Assembly (NCBI RefSeq): GCF_000337495.1 | Contig: NZ_AOIS01000028.1 | Location: 8,740-72,739, forward strand | Source of the DNA: Haloterrigena salina JCM 13891 | GTDB taxonomy: Archaea > Halobacteriota > Halobacteria > Halobacteriales > Natrialbaceae | Length of the DNA stretch: 64,000 nucleotides | Direction of reading: 5' to 3' | Shown: positions 7,753 through 15,274 of the stretch, piece by piece | Layout: each line of letters opens with the position of its first letter | Numbering within the stretch: position 1 is the first letter of the stretch | Notes under the pieces: generated by a model | What the model was told of the DNA's origin: nothing | Seen by the model: the letters and a program-made list of their open reading frames with translations, nothing else | The model's database searches: none | Position numbers and translations under genes: made by a program

Positions 7753-8391
7753 ATGACGTTCGATCTGCCGGAGGCAGTAGCCGACTCGTGGCGACCGCTG
7801 GGAACGCGAACCGGCGAGACGAGTGCCATGCTCGCCTCGATTACCGCCGAGACGACGGTCTACGAGCGCATTACGCCCGCGACCGGCGTGGACGCGCTCG
7901 AGGCGAGTGACATTCCGGCCCGCTCCCTGTTCGTCGTCGACGTGACCGTCTCCCCCTCGCCCGACGATCTCGGGCTATCGACGACGGCCGTCTTCTCGAA
8001 GGCCGCACCGAAAGCGAGAGACCAGTTCGTCGACACCCTCGAGTCCGAAGGGCTGGCCGTCGAGGGCACCCGGAACAGCCTTGAGTTCGAGGCGTCCAAC
8101 GGCAACGGGGGCTCGTGGTACGTCCTCGACGTGGGGTACCCCGTCGACGGAGAGACGGGCGAGGAACCGGACCGGATCGACGCCGAGGCCCACGTCGCCG
8201 TCTGGCCGCTCGAGTCGACGTTCGGGATGGCCGGCGGGGTGCTCCCGCTCGAGGACGGCGTTCGCGCCGAGACCGCCGACTCGGCGTCGTCGAACGACGA
8301 GTTGAATATCGATCCGGAGCGCGACCGCGAGACGATCGCGCAACTGATCCGAACGGTCGACTTCGACGGCGACGCGTCGGACGCCTCCTAA
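7753..8391 (+). CDS. Conserved-looking hypothetical protein
   Basis: 212 residues from ATG 7753 (MTFDLPEAVADSWRPLGTRT); an upstream frame extension to 7669 is Arg/Gln-rich and unlikely. There is no signal peptide or membrane segment and composition is acidic, so the protein is probably cytoplasmic. It alternates beta-like stretches (LFVVDVTVS, SWYVLDVGYP, AEAHVAVWPL) with Gly/Asp turns. I do not recognise the family. It is followed by an unlinked sulfatase-like gene and preceded by the Tfx regulator on the same strand, with gaps of 117-124 bases, so co-transcription is uncertain. Confidence 0.65.
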   Translation: MTFDLPEAVADSWRPLGTRTGETSAMLASITAETTVYERITPATGVDALEASDIPARSLFVVDVTVSPSPDDLGLSTTAVFSKAAPKARDQFVDTLESEGLAVEGTRNSLEFEASNGNGGSWYVLDVGYPVDGETGEEPDRIDAEAHVAVWPLESTFGMAGGVLPLEDGVRAETADSASSNDELNIDPERDRETIAQLIRTVDFDGDASDAS

Positions 8392-8515
8392 CGCTCGGAG
8401 ACTCGCTGCCCCGTCTGGACCGCCCGCTCGACTGCGTTCGAAACCGTCTCGATATAGTGAATTTCAGTCCATCGAACGCTAAAATTGATTGACCGTCCAG
8501 TTGCACCTCGAGACG

Positions 8516-9520
8516 ATGGACCTCTCCCCGGAGAAGTACACCCTCTCCAATTTTATCGAGGCGTGTAAGAATCCCGAATCGTTCAAACACGAACTCAAAA
8601 AGCGGTACGGTGACGTGCAGAAACACGTCTTCTATCGGGAGCACGGGCGTCCGACGAACGTCATGGACGCGGACTGGGACAATCTCCTGTTGCTGGACGC
8701 CTGTCGGTTCGACGCCCTCGCCGCCCACAATACGATCGACGGGGAACTCGATGCCGCCGTCTCCGTCGCGTCGACGAGCAACGAGTTCATGGACAAGACG
8801 TTCGCCGGGGAGACGTTCCACGACACGGTGTACGTCTCCGCGAACGGGTTCTCCCACCACCTCGAGGACGGCACGTTCCACGAGTTCGTCTCGACGTACC
8901 CCGAGTCTCAGCGGGACGTCCTCGACAGTGAACTCTACCGGAACTACCGGCCGGGGATCGTCCGCGAGAAGGCCGTCGAGACCTACGAACGCCATCCGGA
9001 CAAACGGTTGCTCGTCCACTTCATGCAGCCCCACGGCCCGTACTTCGGACCGAAAGCCGAGGCGTTGCGCGAGCGGCTCCGAACGAACCACGGGCTCGAG
9101 TTCTCCGCCTGGCAGTCCGACGCCGACGTCACTAGTCGCTCGGAGGGGATGGTGTACCTGATGGACGCCGCGGAGGCGGGCTACGTTTCCCCGGCCGAAC
9201 TCCAGGAGGTGTACGTCGAAAACCTGCAGTTGGTCCTCGAGCACGTCGAACGCCTCGTCGAGCAACTCGACGGAAAGACCGTCATCACCGCCGACCACGG
9301 GGAACTGCTCGGCGAGACCTCGAACCTCTACTCTCGACTCACCGGCGACCGCTACGAACATCCGGGCTACGTCTGGACGCCGGAGCTCCGACTCGTTCCC
9401 TGGCTCGTCGTCCCCTGGGAGAACCGGCGCGATATCGTCGCGGAAGAGCCGGTCGGACGAGGCGACGTCGACGACGAGGTCGTCGAGGACCACCTCCGGG
9501 CGCTCGGCTACCAGTCCTGA
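8516..9520 (+). CDS. Sulfatase/alkaline-phosphatase-superfamily hydrolase
   Basis: 334 residues from ATG 8516; a TTG at 8489 is an alternative start, since TATA-like elements (GATATAG near 8453; CTAAAATT near 8480) fit either. Superfamily metal ligands are visible: DNLLLLDACRFDAL near residue 55 supplies the first Asp, HFMQPHGPYFG gives a His, and VITADHGELLGE near the C terminus gives the Asp-His pair. Cys in DACRFD could be compared with the formylglycine Cys of true sulfatases, but the CxPSR context is absent, so the chemistry may be phosphodiester or phosphoglycerol transfer. Similar stand-alone proteins are common near archaeal surface-glycan genes. There is no signal peptide. Confidence 0.8.
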   Translation: MDLSPEKYTLSNFIEACKNPESFKHELKKRYGDVQKHVFYREHGRPTNVMDADWDNLLLLDACRFDALAAHNTIDGELDAAVSVASTSNEFMDKTFAGETFHDTVYVSANGFSHHLEDGTFHEFVSTYPESQRDVLDSELYRNYRPGIVREKAVETYERHPDKRLLVHFMQPHGPYFGPKAEALRERLRTNHGLEFSAWQSDADVTSRSEGMVYLMDAAEAGYVSPAELQEVYVENLQLVLEHVERLVEQLDGKTVITADHGELLGETSNLYSRLTGDRYEHPGYVWTPELRLVPWLVVPWENRRDIVAEEPVGRGDVDDEVVEDHLRALGYQS

Positions 9521-9667
9521 ACCGCACCCGCGAAACGGTCACCACGGAACCGGTTCGATCGGTCTCGAGGTCGACCCGACGGACCGCCGTCGCTGCCCGT
9601 CGTGACCGTGGCTCACACCGATGCCGACGTACCGGGATTGATTACCTCGCCGTGCCACCTCTCACGT

Positions 9668-10591
9668 ATGCAAACCCACATCGTCCCGGTCGGCTTCGAC
9701 TACGACCGGCTGATCGCGCCGCTGGTGCGCGATCAGATCGACGTCGACAGCGTCATCCTCCTCGAGGGCGCCGTCGGGAGCGAGGCCAACGTCGAGTACT
9801 CCCGGCACCTCTCGGACAAACTCGAGACCGACTTCAAGAACCTGCTGGGGGCGACCACCGAGCGGTTCGTCCTCGAAGACGTCTACGACTACGACGCGGC
9901 CTTCGAGCAGGCCTACGACCTCATCACCGCCGAACTCGACGACGGCAACGAGGTCTGGGTCAACGTCGCCGCGATGCCCCGCACGGTGAGTTTCGCCTTC
10001 GCCAACGCCGCCCACTCGCTGATGGTCGAGCGCCAAGAGGACCGCGAGGGGATCCACACCTACTACACGGCCCCCGAGAAGTACCTCGAGACGGAACTGG
10101 CCGAGGAGCTCCGCGAGCAGATCGAACTCCTCGAGGAACTGGGCGCCGGGGCGGGCGTACAGGGAGAAAGTGCCGACACCCTCGACGGCGACCGGATCGA
10201 CGACCGCCTCGAGAGCGCCCGCGACCTCCTCTCGGAGTTCGACGAGCGCGGGACGACGATCGGGGCCAAGGAGATCGACGGTCGCCACATCGTCGAACTG
10301 CCCGTCGCCTCCTTCTCGAACGTCAAACCCTTCGAGGAGCTCATCCTGTTCAAACTCGGCGAAGACGGCGAGTTCGATTCGGTCTCCGAACTCGCGGAGT
10401 CGCTGGCTCGCGAACTGAACGAGGAGTACACCGACAGCTTCCGGTCGAAGGTCATCTACAACGTCGATCGGCTCGGTCCCGGCGGGAAGGGGTACATCGA
10501 GCGCGAAGAACACGGCAAATCCTACCGAACCCGACTCTCTCGCATCGGTGAGCTCTGGGTGCGAGCCCACTCCGACGACGAGTCGCGGTAA
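9668..10591 (+). CDS. HFX_2341-type transcriptional regulator (CARF-like N-terminal domain plus winged helix)
   Basis: 307 residues from ATG 9668 (MQTHIVPVGFDYDRLIAPLV), with TATA-like GATTAC about 25 bases upstream. Residues 1-150 form a Rossmann-type domain with VNVAAMPRTVSFAFANAAHS and a HTYYTAPEKYLE segment, as in the haloarchaeal HFX_2341 family, whose N-terminal half resembles CARF sensor domains. Residues of about 230-300 look like a winged helix (PFEELILFKLGEDGEFDSVS, SFRSKVIYNVDRLGPGGKGY). Its ligand and targets are unknown. No CRISPR locus is present in the window, so a CRISPR role should not be assumed. Confidence 0.85.
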   Translation: MQTHIVPVGFDYDRLIAPLVRDQIDVDSVILLEGAVGSEANVEYSRHLSDKLETDFKNLLGATTERFVLEDVYDYDAAFEQAYDLITAELDDGNEVWVNVAAMPRTVSFAFANAAHSLMVERQEDREGIHTYYTAPEKYLETELAEELREQIELLEELGAGAGVQGESADTLDGDRIDDRLESARDLLSEFDERGTTIGAKEIDGRHIVELPVASFSNVKPFEELILFKLGEDGEFDSVSELAESLARELNEEYTDSFRSKVIYNVDRLGPGGKGYIEREEHGKSYRTRLSRIGELWVRAHSDDESR

Positions 10592-10597
10592 CGGTAC

Positions 10598-13216
10598 CTA
10601 CCCTACTCGAGCCAGCAGCCGTTCGCGACCCACGAGCAGACACGGCAGGACGGTCAGACAAGCGACGAACGCGAAGACGATGCTCAGGCCCGTTACCAGT
10701 CCGAACCGCTGGAGCGGCGGGGCGAGCGCCAGCGCGAGAACGCCGAACCCCGCCGCCGTCGTCGCCGCGCTCCCCAGGAGCGCCCCGCCGGTGCCGGTGA
10801 TCGTCGCCGCGAGCGCCGCCTCGAGCGTCGGCCGGCGGTCGCGCTCGTCGACGAACCGCTCGGCGACGTGGATGCTGTAGTCGACGCCCAGCCCGATCGC
10901 GAGGCTCGTGATGACGGCCGTCTCGCTGTTGAACGGCAGGTCGAGCAGCGCCATCGTCCCGAGCAGCCACGCGAGGGCGATCACGACCGGAGCGAGCGTG
11001 ACCGCACCCAGCGAGAGCGCCCGGTGGCGCACCCAGTAGAGGGCCGTCAGGAAGACCAAGATGACCGCCAGCGTGATCGCGAAGGCCTGCACGAGCGTCT
11101 CGAGGAGCGCGTCCTGAACGACCGCCGTCGTCACGGGCCCGCCGGTGGCGATCGCCGCGACGGGCCCCGCGCGCTCGACGGCGGCCGCAACGTCACGACT
11201 GTCGTCGGCGACGGTCTGGGCGGGAGCGTCCCCCCGAACGGTCACGAGGAGGCGCGCCGATTCGTACGCCCCCTCGTCCGTCCGGTAGAGGACGTCTCCC
11301 GCGCGGTCCGCGTCGGCGTCGAACAGGGCGTCGTAGACGCCGGTGACGTCCTCGTCGGGCAGCCCGTCGCCGTCCGTATCGCGCTCCGCGACGGCGGCCG
11401 CGACGGACTCGTTCTCGGCGGCGACCTCGCGGACGACCGACGGCGGCCCCTCGATCGCGGCCTCGCCGTCCGGGCCGACGACGACCGTGTCGCCCTCGCC
11501 GACTGCACTGCCGGCCTCGTCCATCGCCGCGAGCGCGTCGGGATCGGTAACGGGCCCGCGTATCAGAATCTGCGTTCGACTCCCCTCGCCTCGCTCGGCG
11601 AAGTTGTCGCCGAGGTACGCGGCGTCGTCGCGGATCGTGTACGTATCGGGTGCGAGCGGTCCCGGGAGGGATTTGGCCCAGCCGGGCGCGTCTTCGGGGA
11701 GGAAATCCGCCTGGTTGAACTCCGTATCGATCCCCGTCGCGCCGTAGGCGCCGCCGGCGGCGAGGAGAAGCGCCGCGAGGATCACCGCGAGCGGGAGCCG
11801 CTGGGGAATCGCGACCAGTCGCGAGAGCGCCCGGCCGGTGGCACCCGGCCCTGAGCCGAACGGGCGTTTCGCGCGGTCCCGGTCGAACCGGGACTCGAGG
11901 ACCTCGTCGATTTCCACCTTCAGCGCCGGCACGAAGACGGCGAAGGCGACGAACGTCGCGAGGATGCCGCCAGCGCTCAGGACGGCGAAGTCCCGCACCG
12001 CCCCGAGCGGGCTGACGACGTTCGAGAGGAAGCCGACGCCCGTCGAGACCGTCGCCGCGCCGAGCGCGAGGACGACGCCCGCGAGTCCGCGGTTCATGCC
12101 GGCTCGTGAACCGACCGGACCGCCGTTCGCGGTCGCACTCGCCGTCGGCTCCGGCGCCGCGGCCCCCTCGAGTTCGCCGGCTCTGGCCTCCCGGTAGCGC
12201 ATGACCACGTGCAGCGCGTAGTCGATACTGAGCCCGATCAGGAGAAACGGCACCGCGATCAGCAGTTGGCTCGAGGGGATCTCGAGCCAACCCTGTACGC
12301 CGGCGAGCCAGGCCATCACGACGCCGATCCCGACGAGTCCGATCAGGACGTCGACGACGTCCCGATAGGTGACCGCCAGCACGCCCAACACGAGGACGAG
12401 CGCGACGGGCGTGATGATCGCGAAGCTGTCGCCGACGGCGTTCGACGACGCCTCGTCGGTGATCCCCTGCCCGAAGACGAACGCGTCGTCGAAGCGCTCG
12501 TCGACCCGGTCGGCGAGTTCGACCTGCGCGTCGTAGGCGTTCCGCGGCTCTTCCTCCGGGCCGCTACCGTCGACCTGAAAGACGAACGTGATGCGCGCGT
12601 CGGCCGTCGTCTCGCCCGGCTCGTAGTCGCGCGGGAGGAACTCGTAGGGGTCCGCCCACTCACCTGCTCCCGCCGACTGGCCCTGTTTCCTCGCGTCGCG
12701 CTCGGGATCGAGCACGTCGGCCAGCAGCGCTTCGACCTCCTCGTCGGAGCGCGACTCGAGCGCCGTAATCTGTTCCTCGAGCGCGGGCGCGCCCGTCTCC
12801 GGTGGCTCCGTCCCCGCTTCCGTTCGGTCCTCGTAGACGGCGGCCGTCCCGACGACGTTCTCCAGGCCGACGAACCCCTGCTCGTCGAGCGTGGCGTTCA
12901 GCTCCTCGTCCTCGCGAACCGCTCGCTGGAGTCGCAGCCCCTCGAGCAGCGACTCGCGGGTGAGGGCGTCGCCGCCCTCGTCGCGGACGACCACCTGAGC
13001 GACGATCGCGTCGTCGGTGCCGTAGGTCGCCTCGATCTCCTCGAGCGCGTCGGTCTCCTCGGAGTCGGTCTCGAACTGGCCGATTCCGCCGTCCCCGCTC
13101 TCGCCGACCGCCGCGCCGGCGGCGACGACGGCGGTGAGCAAGAGGACGATGACGATCACGAGGCGGCTGTGGGAAACGATCCACTCGGCGTACTTCGTCG
13201 CGACGGACCCGCTCAT
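10598..13216 (-). CDS. RND/MMPL-family membrane transporter
   Basis: 872 residues with two homologous halves. TM1 is at about residues 17-36 (LVIVIVLLLTAVVAAGAAVG), followed by a large extracytoplasmic loop, five more TMs with the motif GLSIDYALHVVMRYREA, then a second half beginning LAVILAALLLAAGGAYGATG, another large loop, and a final TM block with GLGVDYSIHVAERF. These paired G-x-D-Y-x-x-H motifs are the proton-relay and architecture hallmark of MMPL/RND exporters. The usual haloarchaeal substrate is unknown (lipid or hydrophobic export). It is convergent with the regulator that ends at 10591, so an operon with it is excluded. Confidence 0.92.
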   Translation of the reverse strand: MSGSVATKYAEWIVSHSRLVIVIVLLLTAVVAAGAAVGESGDGGIGQFETDSEETDALEEIEATYGTDDAIVAQVVVRDEGGDALTRESLLEGLRLQRAVREDEELNATLDEQGFVGLENVVGTAAVYEDRTEAGTEPPETGAPALEEQITALESRSDEEVEALLADVLDPERDARKQGQSAGAGEWADPYEFLPRDYEPGETTADARITFVFQVDGSGPEEEPRNAYDAQVELADRVDERFDDAFVFGQGITDEASSNAVGDSFAIITPVALVLVLGVLAVTYRDVVDVLIGLVGIGVVMAWLAGVQGWLEIPSSQLLIAVPFLLIGLSIDYALHVVMRYREARAGELEGAAAPEPTASATANGGPVGSRAGMNRGLAGVVLALGAATVSTGVGFLSNVVSPLGAVRDFAVLSAGGILATFVAFAVFVPALKVEIDEVLESRFDRDRAKRPFGSGPGATGRALSRLVAIPQRLPLAVILAALLLAAGGAYGATGIDTEFNQADFLPEDAPGWAKSLPGPLAPDTYTIRDDAAYLGDNFAERGEGSRTQILIRGPVTDPDALAAMDEAGSAVGEGDTVVVGPDGEAAIEGPPSVVREVAAENESVAAAVAERDTDGDGLPDEDVTGVYDALFDADADRAGDVLYRTDEGAYESARLLVTVRGDAPAQTVADDSRDVAAAVERAGPVAAIATGGPVTTAVVQDALLETLVQAFAITLAVILVFLTALYWVRHRALSLGAVTLAPVVIALAWLLGTMALLDLPFNSETAVITSLAIGLGVDYSIHVAERFVDERDRRPTLEAALAATITGTGGALLGSAATTAAGFGVLALALAPPLQRFGLVTGLSIVFAFVACLTVLPCLLVGRERLLARVG

Positions 13217-13309
13217 TCGTCACTCACGCTCGATCATCGTCTCCGGCTCCGACCGGCCCGCTCATAACGGTTCGGATGGAAACCGGTGTTATATAATCCA
13301 AATCCGATT

Positions 13310-13948
13310 ATGAACACCGATATCGACCGCGAACGGGGGGTTCTCACCCCCGCGGATCGCGCCTACCTGCTCGGCGACCGCGAGATGAGCCACGACCAAT
13401 CGAAGCGGAACGCGGAGGCCCGTATTCGACGGCGCATCCGCGCTGCCGTCCTCGACTTCGACCTGTTCCTGCACACGCTGGCCGAGAAGGACCGCCGACA
13501 GGTGTTCGAGGAGGCGGCGACCGACGAGGAGTTCCGCGCCGGGCTCCGGGCGATGCTCGCGTTCGCCTATCTGGGGCTCGAGGAGTCGGGCACCGACTTC
13601 GAGACCGTCCTCGAGCCGGCGGTCAGAAGCTGCGAGGAGTTCCTCGCGGCGAGCGGCGACGAGCGCGTCTCGGTCGACGTGCGCTTCGACGTCGAGACGA
13701 CCATCGAGTCCTCGCTGTCGGGCGTCGTCTCGCGGCTCGAGGCCGGCGAACCGGTCACGCCGCGCGAACTCTTCACCGTCGTCATGCAGGGCGACCACGA
13801 TCCGACCGTCCACGATCGGATCGCGATCGCCGACACGGACGCGGACGATCTCAGGGACGGCTTCCTCGAGCGGCTGGCGGGGTATCTCGGCGGCGAACTA
13901 CGGTACGTGACCGACTCGAGGGCGGTTATCGACCTCGAGGGCGAGTGA
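13310..13948 (+). CDS. Haloarchaeal conserved hypothetical protein
   Basis: 212 residues from ATG 13310 (MNTDIDRERGVLTPADRAYL). A strong TATA (TTATATAAT) at 13289-13297 is only about 17 bases before this ATG, so the 5' end of the transcript may lie just inside or the start may be imperfectly placed. The N-terminal motif RGVLTPADRAYLLG and the basic helix RNAEARIRRRIRAAVLDFDL recall a family seen widely in Halobacteria whose function is unknown to me. The rest is helical and acidic with no membrane segment. It is divergent from the RND exporter gene. Confidence 0.75.
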   Translation: MNTDIDRERGVLTPADRAYLLGDREMSHDQSKRNAEARIRRRIRAAVLDFDLFLHTLAEKDRRQVFEEAATDEEFRAGLRAMLAFAYLGLEESGTDFETVLEPAVRSCEEFLAASGDERVSVDVRFDVETTIESSLSGVVSRLEAGEPVTPRELFTVVMQGDHDPTVHDRIAIADTDADDLRDGFLERLAGYLGGELRYVTDSRAVIDLEGE

Positions 13949-14067
13949 GTCCGGCACCGCTTCGATACGCTGTTCCCGGTCGAGCCGTGGGACCGGCTGC
14001 GACCGCCGGCGACCTCCAGTGATCACCGGGACCCATCAGCAACCGCCGACGGGCAGGGCGATTCGGG

Positions 14068-14901
14068 TTATTGGAGCGATTCAACCGTGATCCGTCCGGT
14101 GTCCGTTTCGACTCGAAGCTGCGGCCCGCCGTCGCCGAGTCGCCCAGTTACTTGCTCCTCGCTTCGGGTCGCGTCCTCGAGCGGGAGGTCGTCGACGTCG
14201 ATCCGCCCCGTGTTCGTCTCCACGCGCAGGTCGGCGTCGACGGCCTCGCTCACGGCGGCGGTTACCTGTCCGGTCGATGCCGAGATCGTCGTCTCACCGT
14301 CGATCGCTGGTACCTCGACGCTGATCTGGCCGGTCGAGGTGGACACGTCGCCGAGTCGCTCCGCGTCCCGGATCTCGACTCGGCCCGTGCTCGCCTTAGC
14401 GGAGACGGTCCCGTCGACGCTCGCGATATCGACTTGTCCCGTGTCCGTGCCCGCGTGCAGATCGCCCGCGACGTCGCGGACGGTGATCCGTCCCGTACTC
14501 GTTTCGACCCGCTCGAGGGCGACCTCGTGGGGTATCTCTACGTCGAGGTCCATCGAGGGACGACTGGCGAGCCAGCCTTCGCTGCCGTCCCACTCCGATC
14601 GGAGTTCGAGTCGGCCGTCGGCGAATTCGGTTTCGAGGGTCAGCTCCTCGAGATCGGTCCGAATCGAATCGGACTCCTTGACGATCTCGACGCGCACATC
14701 GTCCCGATCTGCGCCGGTGACCGAGATCCGTCCGATCTCGCCGACGATCGCGATCGACGCCGTGTCCTCGAGGGGGATCGTCTCGCGCTCCTCGCTGCGG
14801 TTGCTAACCACCGGAGTCGATCCGAGACAGCCGGAGAGTCCGAGGAGACCGGCCGTTCCGACGCTCCCGAGCAGTTCCCGCCTAGTCGTGTCGGCGCTCA
14901 T
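14068..14901 (-). CDS. DUF4097-family beta-helix lipoprotein (adhesin-like)
   Basis: 277 residues from ATG 14901 (MSADTTRRELLGSVGTAGLL); an ATG 4 codons upstream is less likely. Tat motif TRRELL and lipobox LSGC near residue 25 predict a lipid-anchored exported protein. After about residue 100, seven repeats with the core TG(R/Q)(I/V) occur every 18-22 residues (STGRITV, DTGQVDI, STGRVEI, STGQISV, STGQVTA, NTGRIDV, DTGRITV), the pattern of a right-handed parallel beta-helix. DUF4097 proteins are linked to surface or envelope functions; the exact role is unknown. No neighbour is obviously linked. Confidence 0.86.
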   Translation of the reverse strand: MSADTTRRELLGSVGTAGLLGLSGCLGSTPVVSNRSEERETIPLEDTASIAIVGEIGRISVTGADRDDVRVEIVKESDSIRTDLEELTLETEFADGRLELRSEWDGSEGWLASRPSMDLDVEIPHEVALERVETSTGRITVRDVAGDLHAGTDTGQVDIASVDGTVSAKASTGRVEIRDAERLGDVSTSTGQISVEVPAIDGETTISASTGQVTAAVSEAVDADLRVETNTGRIDVDDLPLEDATRSEEQVTGRLGDGGPQLRVETDTGRITVESLQ

Positions 14902-15274
14902 ACGTAATTGCATGGACCGGTCCGACGTTAAGGGGTCGGTCGGTTGGCGATCGGCCAGTCGACCCCCGTGATCTTTGTGTGCCGATCGATCCGTCGCCGG
15001 TCGATCTCAGCGTGACGAAAAACCTAACACCGTCCCGGGTGGTAACTCCCGAATACGTATGTTCCGTCCGGTCGCGGGTACGGCCGACGCGTTCGACGGC
15101 CCGCGAGAGGCGGTTTTCGTAGGGGCGTCCTAGCCCCGCATTCCCCACCCCGTTTCGACGGATGTATTGTCGGCGACCAGCATTCACCGAGCAACGACCG
15201 GTATCAGCAATGAGTACGCACACCTTCGACGCCACGACGACGCACGGCCGACGCCCCCCGCGGGCGGTGAGAGC
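14902..15274. other. Gene-free region: divergent promoters and long 5' region of valS
   Basis: 373 bases between the minus-strand lipoprotein gene and valS. A 36-codon in-frame extension of valS upstream of 15275 lacks family similarity and is not called coding. The region holds a GC-rich hairpin (GGGGC-GTCCTA-GCCCC, 15122-15137). No tRNA or TATA box was convincing. Confidence 0.45.
15122..15137 (+). promoter_or_regulatory. GC-rich hairpin upstream of valS
   Basis: GGGGC-GTCCTA-GCCCC gives a 5-bp stem with a 6-base loop 138 bases before the valS ATG. If transcription starts upstream of it, the hairpin would lie in a leader; otherwise it is a chance palindrome. Confidence 0.3.

Noticed and set aside
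7871-9493. 540-codon minus-strand open frame opposite the sulfatase-like and unknown genes
   Set aside because: Shadow frame in GC-rich DNA; Arg-rich second half, no domain, while the plus-strand genes have clear motifs.
9668-10591. CRISPR-associated role for the CARF-like regulator
   Set aside because: The winged-helix regulator resembles the general haloarchaeal HFX_2341 family and there is no cas gene or array nearby.
15167-15274. 36-codon upstream extension of valyl-tRNA synthetase
   Set aside because: Composition unlike ValRS N termini and a good ATG follows at 15275.
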